Notes: generated from the letters alone by a model not told the origin. 64,000 nucleotides of DNA from Sinohyriopsis cumingii (GCA_028554795.2 JAPYKE020000037.1:6880501-6944500); one strand, 5' to 3'; positions 37,619 through 50,703 are shown, counted from the first letter of the stretch. Numbers and translations are program-made.

Positions 37619-40600
37619 TTAATCTCATTATTCTCAACAATATCACAATAATCCGACGCATTTCTGTACTTTACACTCTCACAAGTGTACACAAATATTC
37701 AATATCCATATTATTTAAATTTACACGCTGCAGCCATTTTACAAGCTACCATTTAATTCACAATGGCAAAATCTAGAATATCACATGAATAAATACACTA
37801 GTTTACTACAAAGTAACTAAATAGCGAAATACAATATTAATTCTGACGAGCGAGCAATCTACATAATCATAGCTCATTTCTCAAGCACGCATGTAAATTA
37901 AACAATGCAAGGGTAATTCTACGTGCTAACGATTCTAGTAAGTAAATATACATACTGCACTTAATTAGAATTACAATGCCGTAACATTCTGCAACAATCG
38001 ATCAAATAACTCACTGACCTATACGAAGCTTTCTGTCCTTAGAATGTACTAAGAGTTTTCCCGCCAACTCACGAGTGGCACCCTCGGAGTGAGTATATTC
38101 CGCTTTACCAGTACGACGGCTTACAAATCACTAATTCGTTATCAATCCGACTGACTGTTAAGTTCTGGTTCGAATTGATGGCCCCACCCTTTCTCAGTTC
38201 TGATTGGATATCAATTCTACCCCCAGTCGGTCTAGATTAACAGACGAGCCTCAGGCTATCTGTCAAAGCGGGGAGATTTGCAATAGCATTGAGGGTCCTT
38301 TGTTCTTAGAACAAAGCTTCTGACATCTATATGCTAGTGTTAACACCTAACGGGGGGTTCTTGTACAAACAATAGCCATAACAGTGCAGGGTCGACATAC
38401 TCATTGCGCTAACCCATTCCTTTGTTCCTGAATTACGTAATCGCGGACAGGCAAACGTGACAGACTGATTTACGTCGTGCCGTAATGCTCTTTAGGGTTA
38501 CAACAAACATTTACATCAGAACAGTTTATGAAAGTGTGCCAAGAACAATCAAGGATAATACTTTTGCAATAGCTAAATGATCGCGATAAATTTTACCTCC
38601 GCACACTGGCTGGGTGGCTATTATTATTTCAAATATGGCTACACCTTGAACCCATGCTTAAGTTGGTCATCTGTCTCTCTCTTTTCACTTGCTGATGTGT
38701 TGATACTCGGCGAGATACCAGTTTAAAGGGTTTCTATAACGGCTCTTCCTCGTTTGCTTTACAGCATTTCAGAAGTTTCTACTTACTATATGCATACCTA
38801 CCAGGAGACACGAAACTACAGCGAAAGGTATATTCCAAGATGCCAAAATCCGCACATCAGTGCAAATGATGTTCCTTCTGGCAATACTATCCTAAAAGGA
38901 ATCACGCTTAAACTAACCTTATTAGGCCAGTGTTCTGTTGTTGTATTATATAACTGTAATCGCAACCGTCATAACTAAATATAGAGATATCAAAATATGC
39001 ACTCATTTACAGTTAGGATTGTAGGATTGAATATGGGGGGGGGGGGATGAGTCTGATCGTGATTGCTTTCCGAGTTCCAAATTTACAGGAACGAATAAAA
39101 TTTTCCGAAGTGTGCTCGATGACGAATGAAAGTTAAAAGAAAACCTTAGTATAATTATATATTGAAACATCAACGGTACGTTATTATCAGTTATTTTAGA
39201 AAATGGCTTTTCCTCCTGTTTTTCTAAACAAGAAGAGTTCGTAAATAGAAACGAATTGTCTTGGACGTAAGTAGTAATGACTTTAACCCCGCTCCTTTCA
39301 GTTGGGGCTCAATAGTTTTATTTGAATGTTATTACGTTCACGGGTGAAAAACAACATCACGAATGCGTTAGAAGTTTGGTATATTCGCCTTGATTTGCGA
39401 ACATTGTCGCAATCCCTTAAAGACAGGGTACATAAACGAACACTCGAGACTAAATGCAATCACAGCACAGAAAATGACAACAACAACGGGAAATGGTTAT
39501 TATTAACACTTTGGCATTGTTTTATTTTTTACGCATCTGTTAAAATTTAAAACACAGAAAGCAATCAAAATCACCATCTCTATTGGACAACTAGTATCGA
39601 AACTATCCCGAAACGGCAGAAAAATCTATATTTTAAGCAACAAATTCAAAATGACGTCTTTACCGCTTCAATCCAAGTTCGGGAAGATATAAACTTTTTG
39701 TAACTGAATTGCATTGATATTTCCATTTATTTGAATTTAATATATTCATTGCATTTTTATGTTGTTTAAATGACGTTTTTATCTACAGAAATTCGGATTT
39801 GTCTGTAGTCCTGCAGCTCTTCGAGGAGAGTGATTTAAAATGAAAAACGCGACATTAATCTTAATCGAACTTCAAATCTGACTAAAACATGTCTCGATCT
39901 AAATTGGACATGCTTAGTTTAAAAGTCAGTTTTATATTTTCTCAAGTGATTCCTTTCTTTTTCGAAATATATCGGGATTGTTAAACATGATTACAGGCTT
40001 GTTCTTGGATGAAATAAACATGTACACCTATACATATGTCTCTAACTATCTATCTATCTATCTATCCATCTATAGTTTACCATTATGTATCATTTATCAC
40101 TTACGAATCTATTTTATTTTTAGCATTCCCAGTGTGAAAGTATTGTTCAATGTAGAACAACGTTGCAGAATATATCGATGTTCATCACATGACATTCTAC
40201 TGGGATCAAAGTTCACATAATTATAGTGGCCAATGTTAGTGGAACACAATGTTGTCGAGTATGTCTACTACTAGCGTGAAAAACAGCAGCGCTTGATTCT
40301 GGACATAGATATTTAATGTGAACTCCATGAAGTATATAATGATGGAATGTGAGAGAAGTCGTGGACTTAAGTTTTATATTTGAGACAACTCCAAGATCTC
40401 TAGCTATGATACATTAGCATGCTTTTCAGATGCTCCACGCCATTTAGCCCCCCCCCCCCCCCGCCCCTCGAAAACGGAATTGATAAAGCGTATTAGGAGA
40501 CAATTTGCGAGGGGTGTGTGCAAGATTTCGATTGCTTAAGAACTGCGTAATGGCCTCCACAGGGTTTAATCCGGCACTGTTCAGATGGCCCTCTTTGGGT

Positions 40601-41100
40601 CAAGATCTAAAGGATTTATATCTGTATGAACCCCTAGTAGAAAGGATATTTACATCACCCATCCTCTCAGTGGCTCTTTCTTCCCTCTCCCTTTTAGGCA
40701 GCGAGGATTAGTCGGTTATTGTGTTTCTATTGATCCGAAGTTACTTTTTCTTCTTCCAGCGTTACAATTCCTTGCCGCCTGTGTATCATTTATTCATATA
40801 TCAGGAACGTGTGCATATCTTCTTTTGTTAATTAATTTGTATGCATGACCTTCAGCTGATATTACATAAAGGATGATAAACATGGAAAACCTTGTATAAA
40901 TGATCTTTTTTTTTTACCAAAGTACAGAATTTTTCATGAAAACATGGTTTGCAATATCGGGTCGATGTAATTATATTCCATCGTACCTAAAGCTTTCTAT
41001 TGGCAGCTTTGAATGGTTGCAATGTTTTCTTCTTTGTTTTGTATACAGTGTATGAGTTTTTATTGTATGTGTATTATTTTATATTTCTACCTACTTCTCC
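36135..41100. other. Non-coding sequence with microsatellite and local duplications
   Basis: No gene recognised. A pyrimidine-rich segment at 37,120-37,300 contains a 48-base tandem duplication (TTCTCCTTCAACGA.GCTTGTTC at 37,199 and 37,247). Its 147-codon frame is a low-complexity Ser/Leu/Phe translation. A (TA)n tract lies at 37,541-37,616, poly(G) at 39,036-39,048, (TCTA)n at 40,046-40,070 and poly(C) at 40,449-40,462. Confidence 0.45.
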
Positions 41101-41830
41101 TCAGCTCTTGTTAATATTTATTATTTTCCTATAAATTGTTCAAATGCATTTTCCTGGTAATTAATTATTGTTTGTATAGTCGGTATTTGGTATTGATATT
41201 GGTTTCCAAATTTTAATTTCTTCTCCATCTCCTTTCCCTTTATAAATTAAGGTATTATTACTTCTTTCATTTCTTTTGCCATTTCCCCATACGAGTTCAA
41301 ATATTTTTGTTAGATGCTTTTGAAAAGTTTGCTAGTAGTCCAACTAAGGTTATATTTCATTTGTTTAATTCTGTTAAAGCTTTATGATTTGATTTTGTGT
41401 CATGAAATTGTAGCAATGTTTTTCATCCCTTTATTGTTTTTTTTAAAATTTTAAAAAATTTCGACAAATAGTGTCCTTTTTTATATATTTTTGTTTTGTG
41501 TACACATCCTTATACACGTCAAAATGTTTTCCCATTAATCTTTTCGATTTGCAAGGATGGTATTATTTGTCTTTTAATTTTATAAATTTCTTTCCTTAAC
41601 GCTTTCCATTTCTTTTCGTCTCTTCTCCTCTGTGTATTCCTTACGCGTTTGTATTGCTGAATTTCCCTGCTGTTATCTCCGTTCCTTTGTTGTGCTCGTC
41701 TATTTTTCATATTGTACTCTGACTTCTTATTTTTCTTTAATTATTACTTTAATTGTTTAATAGTCCTGTATAAGCTTTCTCTATCTACTTTCATTATTTT
41801 GTATGCTAAATTATCGCTGGTTGTATGTTT
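41100..41830 (-). pseudogene. LINE fragment, L1/Tx1-like reverse transcriptase remnant
   Basis: The minus strand at about 41,330-41,180 reads MKEVIIP-like, then TLIYKGKGDGEE and IWKPISIPN, resembling IILIYKGQGEKDD and NWRPISLLN of the LINE at 1.2-5.7 kb. A minus-strand frame at 41,710-41,519 (Lys/Arg-rich, KKWKALRKEIYKIKRQI) resembles the basic linker between endonuclease and reverse transcriptase. The remnant is short and frame-broken. It directly precedes composite repeat B. Confidence 0.6.
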
Positions 41831-41983
41831 AACCTCTCTTCCTTTTCTTTCATTATTCTAATATTGTATAACTTACTGTGTATAAATACGCTTGTCGTAT
41901 TTATGCGATTTTATATTATATTCCTCTTTTTCCTGGCCCCATTATATGCAATCGACAGCGATATGCGAAAAGTGAAGAACAAA

Positions 41984-41984
<1 letters not shown>

Positions 41985-42061
<77 letters not shown>
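41985..42061 (+). repeat. (TA)n microsatellite
   Basis: TA tract of about 77 bases near the start of composite repeat B. Copy A has only AGATAGATATACAT here, so the expansion is specific to B. Confidence 0.95.
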
Positions 42062-42067
<6 letters not shown>

Positions 42068-42276
42068 CACTGTCATACGAATGTTTTGCTTTTCGATGCC
42101 ATATCAAAATACAGTTTATGAAAGAATTCGGTACTAGTGATCTTGCACAGATGACGTGTACCCTATTTATCGTATCAAAACAACATGGATGAGTCGTTCA
42201 TTATCTATGATATAACATTAAGTGAATATTCTCACTATACACCGCTTTATCAATGCATTCTGTTTGAATTATTTTA

Positions 42277-42520
42277 TTATGGCCGAGTGGTCTAAAGCGC
42301 TCTCCGTTACGGATCACTGCCATCTCACCCCTGTCTGCGTGGGTTCGAGTCTCGGACTCGGCAAATGTGGATGTGTGAGAAAGCTTGCCAGTAGCTTCTC
42401 GAGGGTCGGTGGTTCTTTCCGGGGATTTCCGGGTTTCTTCCTCCACCATTAATACTGGCCGCCATGTATAGCCTATCGCGTGCTGAAAAATGGCGTTAAA
42501 CCCTACAACAACAACAACAA
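42277..42520 (+). repeat. tRNA-derived SINE, leucine-tRNA-like head, (AAC)n tail
   Basis: ATGGCCGAGTGGTCTAAAGCG is a box-A region like tRNA-Leu, and GTGGGTTCGAGTCTC is a good box B. The body has CTTCCTCCACCATTAATACTGG and AAATGGCGTTAAACCC, and the tail is (ACA)n. It is inserted within composite repeat B and absent from A. It is not a functional tRNA, because the acceptor arms do not pair properly and there is a long non-tRNA body. Confidence 0.85.
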
Positions 42521-43059
42521 TAACATCCTAATTTATATTATAGTTCTATGTTGATGCACTTTGCTCATCTATCAGAGCATTTTACATTAATGTTGAACTC
42601 TATTAGCATCATTAAAGTTTTCATGACACGTGACTGATCACCTTCATCCGTTTCACATTTTGTGCAAACGATAATACATTAGTTGCTGAAGTTACATTAT
42701 CAATAATGAAACAAGGAATGGAAATTATTTATGGGAGAGCTAATTTCTATTCAGGAGAGACAAAATAATTTTAGACTAATTTGCTGGCATCAATCATTGG
42801 TCAAATCTAAAACTTTTACAGGTGGGAAAATTGCACACTGTTATACAGTTAAATCTTTATATTAGAACAGTGCAAAATGTTAGAAAGGACATTGTTAAAA
42901 AGAACTTGTTATAGTACTATTAACTATAATACTCAGCTTAAGCTGAAGTGGTTAAAACCTGCTTCCGATGATATCAATAACACTTGTGTGACCCTAGCTC
43001 TTACAGAACAAACTAGTTTGCACTTACCACATGACTTTAATGATGCACTTCACATAACA

Positions 43060-43925
43060 TATATATATAGAGACAGACAGACAGACAGACATACAGACAG
43101 GCAGACAGACAGACAGAGACAGAGAGAATAGAAAATGACGAAGATGGAAAAAGTCAAAACGCTGAGAGAATAATTAATACTTGAATACGTGAATGCGAAG
43201 CTGTGAATTACTCATTACATGCTAAAATTTAGTAGAAGAAGTTGCATTTTGTATCGTCCATAAACAGATCCGTCAAAGGTGCTAGCTGTGCCAAAACATC
43301 CTAATAATATCTTAGTCATATTCAATTTTGCTTTATTCGGTGGAGTAAGAGGTGTAATCATTGTCGGTGTTAACTGTAGTCGATTCCCATTTTCTGAAAC
43401 TTTGAAACTTAAAATTGGTTATATTTGCTAAATGTAAACATCTGAGTTCCAAAAACATATTGTAACAGAGATCAACAATTTTAGCACAGAAGATGGAGTT
43501 GTTGGAAAATTAATGAAATTTATTTTGGCGTGGATACGAATTATTGAAATGTATGAAGTTCGAATGGAAGATAGTCCATGTAGTAATTCTGCATCCAGCA
43601 TCATCAATGTTTCAACAAAATTTAAACATAACATCAAAATCTAAAACTGTTGAAGATACTCTTCGAACAATATTTTTTGTAGTAATATGACTTACTAATC
43701 GATATTAGCTATCGCCAGGAATTTCTGAAATGTTACATTTATGTATACCCCTCTTTTATGTGTATTAACTGATAGAAGTATTAATTAAGTTTCCGCATTG
43801 CCAGGACGACGTAATAAAGTTTATTGTTTCTACTTACTTTCTTGGGACGTTTCAATTTTCATCAGCTTCTAACCCTGGACATAAACAGTGGTTACTCTCA
43901 CCCATGCATGAGAGTATAATGAACT
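43060..43925 (+). repeat. Segment present only in repeat B, headed by (GACA)n
   Basis: Relative to copy A (junction near 7425-7450) this stretch is extra. It starts with TATATATAGAGACAGACAG and a (GACA)n tract at about 43,070-43,120, followed by AT-rich sequence without a recognised gene. It could be an insertion in B or a deletion in A. Confidence 0.6.
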
Positions 43926-44343
43926 ATAATGATTCTGTAATATTTTAATACAAGGGCATACAATACATAGATGTTTGTATTAGTTCTGCAGCCAATTTCC
44001 AGTCGTTCGGATCAAGTGTTCAAATCGTTTAACAATTAAATCACACCTATGGTAGAAGTCCCTAAGTGTTCAAAGACTCGTATACACTAGCAGCGCTATC
44101 AATCTAACATAGCCGAAAAGATGCGTCCTCTTTAAAGCGTGCTACTCCAGCTAACCGATTACTTCGTGATAGAATCAGAATAATTAAGTTTATTATTTTA
44201 TCCTGGGAAAGAAAATAACACCTGTCTGTGGACAGAGTAAGAGGTAATTTCATCACATTTAGGAACTGCTTCAAAATAAAACAGACGAACACCTCAGGAT
44301 ATTGTCATGCAATAATATTTTAGGGAAACTTACTCGACTGGCC

Positions 44344-44520
44344 TGTACCTCTCCGGTGACCTAAGAGGTTAGAGCGTCCGCCTCGGAAGCGGACGATCGC
44401 TGATTGAAACGCCTGCCTAAAATGGCACTGGCGGCTGCCAAGCTTGGTGCTCGGTATTAAGAGCTTAGGACTGGTCAGCCTGGCTTCCTGATCATCTGTC
44501 TGGGTGAGACATGCCACTAA
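44344..44520 (+). repeat. tRNA-derived SINE piece (in composite repeat B)
   Basis: GGTGACCTAAGAGGTTAGAG and CGTCCGCCTCGGAAGCGG give a clear box A and anticodon-arm region. The body (AAATGGCACTGGCGGCTGCC, GGTGCTCGGTATTAAGAGC) matches the copy at 7860-8045. Confidence 0.7.
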
Positions 44521-45123
44521 ATTATACATATAATTTTCCATCTAGATTTTTATTGCAACAATAAGATTCGTAATACAGGGGTAAATTAGCGGTATGGGAG
44601 GAGCTATTTCGCTGCACGAGAAGGAAAATATTAAAATATTTCCAGAATAATTGCTGTAAAATAATCATTCATCGATGTCGCAACTTTAACAGGAGGAAAA
44701 TTGCATCAGAGCATTATTAATACTATCACAGAGGTTAAAATTTGCATTACAATATTAATTCTGCCTTCTATTATCAAACATTCTTCTATAGGAATCCAGG
44801 GATATCACTTTCCGTTCTAATTGGCATATATTTATAATTCTCTATAATTAATTCTATATACTTTGATTTATTTCGTAGGAATCCTGAATGACTGTGTATG
44901 TACATGAGAGTTAATTGCAAGGTTGCCATGCGAGCGTGTCTGCTACACACGAGTGTATATAACACCGATTGAGTGACATCATTTGTTGGTGATGTGCCGT
45001 GAGGGAATATGGGCTCGTGTGTGCAATCAAGGCGATGAGTTTCGCTTACCCGCGGACCTGGGTTCGAATCTCTGTAGAGTACGAATAAAAAATTATCTAG
45101 CCTATATGATAATATTACTTGCA

Positions 45124-45125
<2 letters not shown>

Positions 45126-45193
<68 letters not shown>
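45126..45193 (+). repeat. (TA)n microsatellite
   Basis: TA tract of about 68 bases within repeat B, at the place of the (CT)n(TA)n tract of copy A. Confidence 0.95.
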
Positions 45194-45197
<4 letters not shown>

Positions 45198-45448
45198 CGT
45201 ATGTGACGATTGGATTGACTTGAACAAGATACTTTTGCATAACTATCTTAAGTTATCGTGCATTATAACACTTCTCACTATCCACTTGTCATATTGTATC
45301 TCTTACAGTCCAAAGCATTTAATAAATGACCTTAGTGATGAACTCTTACTCACGGCCCTAAGCAGTTGACAGTTACCAAATGTCCTAAGTGATTAAGGTC
45401 CAAGCACATATAGAGATACAAGAAATCGGCGATAATTTGTCCCTTCTT

Positions 45449-45452
45449 GTCC

Positions 45453-45542
<90 letters not shown>
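45449..45542 (+). repeat. (CT)n and (TA)n microsatellites
   Basis: About 40 bases of CT repeat, a short TTTATTA spacer, then about 50 bases of TA repeat leading into the LINE 3' fragment. Confidence 0.95.
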
Positions 45543-45544
<2 letters not shown>

Positions 45545-46070
45545 AGGGAGCCCTTCGCTTGGTTATGGGTGTCAGATGGCAATACAGAGTGACGAACCTA
45601 GAAGTGCTGGATAGAGCAGGCTTAACCAGTATCGAAGCGATGGTCATGAAAGGCCAACTCCGGTGGAAACGTCGTGTCATCGGTATAGAGGATTCTCGAA
45701 TGCCACGTCAGATTCTGTATGTAGCTTTATCATGTGAACACAGAACAATTGGTTGCCCGAAGATTCAAAGACTCCATCAAGGACAGCCTGAGATGATGCT
45801 CGATATATGTGACCAACATCTAGTCCTGCGTCCAGGATAGACCTGATTGTCGTGCAGCTGTTAGTAACGGGTGTAACACCTTCGCGAACGCCCGCAGAAC
45901 GAATGTCGCCGACGCCAGGGAACGCAGCAAGATCTAAACGTCAAGAACCAACCCATGATTATAGTGTACACACTGATCTAGGACATACGCATCTCGTTTC
46001 GGACTCATTAGCTACATGAGGATCCATCAGCAAAGAGCAGCGCAGGATTGACTTCATCGAGCCCGATGGT
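45542..46070 (+). pseudogene. 5'-truncated LINE: reverse transcriptase C-terminal tail, second copy
   Basis: The frame at 45,559-45,840 reads NLEVLDRAGLTSIEAMVMK, QLRWKRRVIGIEDSRMPRQ and CEHRTIGCPK, the same tail as at 9158-9700 and slightly closer to the usual family pattern. Further downstream, DCRAAVSNG- and NVADARER-like pieces continue in another frame. It ends at GAGCCCGATGGTCAATCAA, the same end as copy A. Confidence 0.7.
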
Positions 46071-46075
46071 CAATC

Positions 46076-46098
46076 AACACACACACACACACACACAC

Positions 46099-46184
<86 letters not shown>
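46076..46184 (+). repeat. (CA)n then (TA)n microsatellite
   Basis: AC repeat of about 24 bases followed by about 82 bases of TA repeat at the right edge of composite repeat B. Confidence 0.95.
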
Positions 46185-46197
46185 GAATAATTAATAC

Positions 46198-47036
46198 ATG
46201 TATCCATTAATATATATAAAGAATTCACGGTGCATCAATGATCGAACACATATGATGTATACATCTTTTATTAAATGGAAACGAGAGTCGCTTTTCATTG
46301 AATTTCGGCTGGATCTCCCTTACTACGATGCTCGAGTGAGAGAAAGAGAGAGAGAGAAAGAGAGAGAGAGAGGTAGTGGAGAGTGTGGTGGATGGGCTTT
46401 GGACATTTCATATTTAATTAATAATAATCTATTTTCAGAACATTAAAATAGGTTTAGGAAACAAAAAAAAAACAAAATGTTAAATACATCACATTAGATG
46501 TACCACGTAACCGAGACAGGCGACACGTTTTGCAACTTTGTATCATTTATTACATAAACATTGTAAATAGATCCCAAGGCAAGTGTACTCATACCCTTAC
46601 AACGAACCATATTGTTGGAGGTTACTTAATATAAGTTATATTTCAATGTTTTCATCCAGTACAAATTCCTTTTCTCTCACTCCACATTTCTGCGTATTTT
46701 GTCCTTATAACATGAGAGGGGTTTTGGTAACAGAAAAAAAGAAATGATTGCGATAAAATTGAGCACCATATTAAATTCATTTAGAAAACGGGGATTATTA
46801 AAACATGTATCCATTAATATACAATAAAAATAGCCACAGAAGGCATAGAACTAGATTTTATTGCGAACACAATCGGCAGGGATGTGAGGTATGTATGTAT
46901 AGTATTTACGCTGTATCAATGATTTATCACTCATTGTATACATTTTTCATTAAAAAGGAGACGAGGCTTCTTAATGAAATCTTTTTATATCTCGTCGTAT
47001 ATCATTAATATATAATGTAACGTTGCTATTTTATGG
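46198..47036. other. Non-coding sequence holding two members of a dispersed repeat
   Basis: 46,198-46,300 and 46,805-46,990 share ATGTATCCATTAATATA, ATCAATGAT and TGTATACAT.TTT.ATTAAA words. They are also related to 21,264-21,380. A (GA)n tract lies at about 46,338-46,372, followed by GGGCTTTGGACATTTCATAT, which recurs at 22,107. No gene seen. Confidence 0.5.
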
Positions 47037-47038
47037 GC

Positions 47039-47338
47039 CTATCCCGTGGCCTAAGTGATTAGAGCGTCTACGTCGGATGCGGGAGGTTGGGGGTTCGAAA
47101 CCCAGCCGAGTCATGCCATAGACTTATAAAAATGGCATCGCTTGTCGCTCAGCATTATGATGTTAGTGTTTGGACTGGTTGGCCTGGTTTCAGCATCATG
47201 TGACTTAGTGGGACATGATGCTACATGTCTTCGGTATGATGCCCCAGTGCTAGACATCACTATAAACTGCCACATTGCAGGCATCGTAGCGATATGACTG
47301 GAAATATTTAAAGCTACCTTAAAAAGCGAATCACAAAG
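47039..47338 (+). repeat. Full-length tRNA-derived SINE of molluscan type
   Basis: GTGGCCTAAGTGATTAGAGCG is box A and GGGGGTTCGAAACCC is box B. They are followed by the body (CCGAGTCATGCCATAGACTT, AAAATGGCATCG, GCTCAGCATTATGATG, GACTGGTTGGCCTGG, GTCTTCGGTATGATGCC, CACTATAAACTG) and a 3' part (GATATGACTGGAAATATT) leading to (CA)n at 47,339-47,360. Head and body are of the type widespread in molluscan genomes, which is the main clue to the host. Complete but diverged. Confidence 0.85.
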
Positions 47339-47360
47339 ACACACACACACACACACACAT

Positions 47361-49387
<2,027 letters not shown>

Positions 49388-49558
49388 GGGGATACTATAC
49401 GTACAATGGGAATTAGCATTACAGACCCCCCTGGGTCAATATAAGTACAATGGGAATTTAACATGGCGAAAAATCTTGGGTCAATATACGTACAAGGGGA
49501 ATTTAACATGGCGAAAAATCTTGGGTCAATATACGTACAAGGGGAATTTAACATGGGA
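49388..49558 (+). repeat. 45-base tandem repeat at the Polinton left end
   Basis: Units start at about 49,388 (diverged), 49,433, 49,478 and 49,523, each carrying GTCAATATACGTACAAGGGG and AATTTAACATGGCGAAAAA. The last two full units are identical. Terminal or subterminal tandem repeats occur in some Polinton inverted repeats. The minus-strand frame across it is a repeat translation. Confidence 0.85.
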
Positions 49559-49611
49559 TTTTTTTCTTTTAACAAAAAAAATTAAAAAAAGGGGTAGGCA
49601 ATGCAAAGGCT

Positions 49612-49652
49612 ATCTCTTTTCGAGAAATATGGCTGGCCCTGAAAAGGGCCTT
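49612..49652 (-). terminator. Histone-type 3' stem-loop plus purine-rich downstream element
   Basis: The minus strand reads CCCAAAGGCCCTTTTCAG, then GGCCAGCCA: a six-base GGCCCT/AGGGCC stem with the TTTC loop, an upstream CAAA flank and an AGCCA tail (histone consensus ACCCA). Fifteen or so bases downstream is TTTCTCGAAAAGAGATA (49,612-49,628), a purine-rich block like the histone downstream element that pairs with U7 snRNA. In histone genes this pair directs cleavage without polyadenylation. Confidence 0.75.
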
Positions 49653-49674
49653 TGGGTTTATGTTAATGTATTCA

Positions 49675-49908
49675 TTAACATAAATGGCACCGCATTGGTC
49701 TTCTTCTTGTTCTTAGGCTGCGTCTCACTGTTGGTCCGTAAATTAGCACTCTTTTCAGGCATCCTTGTCTTTCGACGTAGATCCTACGTATCCACAGACT
49801 GGTGTTTGTCCTGTGGACAACGGTCCACTTGGATCGGACATACATGAGCATGTCCGTCCTGAACATCATCGTTGACACAAGCGTTGAAGAGTGCACATCG
49901 GTCCACAT
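49675..49908 (-). CDS. Polinton terminal gene, small Arg-rich protein with histone-type mRNA end
   Basis: The 77-residue frame is Arg-rich toward the C-terminus (RRSLRTRRRPMR). I recognise no family, and it is not a histone. It is supported as a gene by its surroundings: TATAAATAAG about 45-50 bases upstream (49,951-49,960, minus strand), CCAAT motifs in a shared divergent promoter, and a textbook histone-type stem-loop starting 23 bases after the stop. A small overlapping frame (PEKSANLRTNSETQPKNKKK) lies in the same transcript, so the coding frame is not certain. Confidence 0.5.
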   Translation of the reverse strand: MWTDVHSSTLVSTMMFRTDMLMYVRSKWTVVHRTNTSLWIRRIYVERQGCLKRVLIYGPTVRRSLRTRRRPMRCHLC

Positions 49909-50127
49909 GTTGAGACGCCGAGAACAGGTGAATCAATGCAGTGAACTGCGCTTATTTATAGGTAGAGGAAGGATTGAAACGGATTGAGTTCATTCACCAA
50001 TCCAAACACGCGTTACAAAATTCAGTCAGCTCGCATCCAATCCGAAGAGAGCAGTCTGTGACGTCAGTTGGTCTATATAGATTCGCTAGCGCTTGTGTGC
50101 AGTCAATCTATACGACAGTGATTCAAC
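49909..50127. promoter_or_regulatory. Divergent promoter shared by the two terminal Polinton genes
   Basis: Between the two start codons lie GGATTG at 49,971 and 49,981 (CCAATCC on the minus strand), CCAATCC at 49,998 and 50,037, a CRE palindrome TGACGTCA at 50,058-50,065, TATATAG at 50,072 for the rightward gene and TATAAATAAG (minus, 49,951-49,960) for the leftward one. Repeated CCAAT boxes with TATA boxes between divergent genes recall paired replication-dependent histone genes. Confidence 0.65.
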
Positions 50128-50703
50128 ATGACGGAAATTCAGAAAACGATCCATTGGGGTGCACCAACAGGGGAGACTGCCCAAGGGAACCCGGACTTAC
50201 TTTCAGAAGAGGTGAATTGGGATTTTGTGGATTTTCTCTCCTCGCAAGAATTTGTTCCAGAACCTTCGTTACCTTCTTCATTACCGCAAGTGGAAAATTT
50301 TAGACAGAGACAGAAAGAAGAATTGGAGAAATTTATACAACGACAAAAGGAAGCGGAACAAGCTTTTCTCCTACAGCAACAGCAGCAAGAAGAAGAGGTA
50401 AGAAAAAAACAACAGCAACAACAGCAAGAAGAAGTAGCAGCAAAGAAACAAGAGGGTGAAAATCAAACGGTCACGGTACTGTTGGACATTTTAGCGGAGT
50501 TAAGAAGTCTGAAACAAATGTATCAGACTTCTTTATTACGACCGAAGAGAATACGACCTTCCCGAGCTAAACACGCCAACCCTGTGACTAAGCCTACCGT
50601 ACCACCCTTAGTGATTTCAACCCAATCATCATCAACATTACGTAGTCCAGAAGTAGGCCTTGGCCGTGGCAAAGGCTTAAGGCAGTTAAAGTTGATTGCT
50701 TAA
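50128..50703 (+). CDS. Polinton terminal ORF, Gln/Glu-rich coiled-coil protein
   Basis: 191 residues. The start fits a TATA box 56 bases upstream. The N-terminal 55 residues are mixed. Residues about 56-115 are Gln/Glu/Lys-rich (RQRQKEELEKFIQRQKEAEQ and poly-Gln) and likely coiled coil. A second helical stretch, LLDILAELRSLKQMYQ, is the best conserved part against the fossil at 19.9 kb. The tail is basic, ending RGKGLRQLKLIA, also conserved. No enzymatic motif; perhaps a structural or DNA/RNA-associated protein. The stop is followed after 25 bases by a histone-type stem-loop. It faces the zinc-knuckle gene in convergent orientation. Confidence 0.75.
   Translation: MTEIQKTIHWGAPTGETAQGNPDLLSEEVNWDFVDFLSSQEFVPEPSLPSSLPQVENFRQRQKEELEKFIQRQKEAEQAFLLQQQQQEEEVRKKQQQQQQEEVAAKKQEGENQTVTVLLDILAELRSLKQMYQTSLLRPKRIRPSRAKHANPVTKPTVPPLVISTQSSSTLRSPEVGLGRGKGLRQLKLIA

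Larger units (their letters stand above)
41943..46076 (+). repeat. Composite repeat, copy B (direct copy of 6.7-9.7 kb)
   Basis: Same landmarks as copy A in the same order: GACAGCGATATGCGAAAAGT (41,953), GAATTCGGTACTA (42,124), TTAGCATCATTAAA (42,603), CTTCCGATGATATCAATAAC (42,962), the SINE piece (44,344-44,520), CTACACACGAGTGTATATAA (44,942) and the LINE 3' end (45,542-46,070). It differs from A by a nested SINE at 42,277-42,520, an extra segment of about 0.87 kb at 43,060-43,925 beginning with (GACA)n, and larger (TA)n tracts. The nested SINE is therefore younger than the separation of the copies, if it was not lost from A. Confidence 0.8.

Noticed and set aside
42277-42365. Possible leucine tRNA gene
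   Set aside because: A and B boxes are good, but the acceptor arms do not pair and the sequence continues into a SINE body with an (AAC)n tail.
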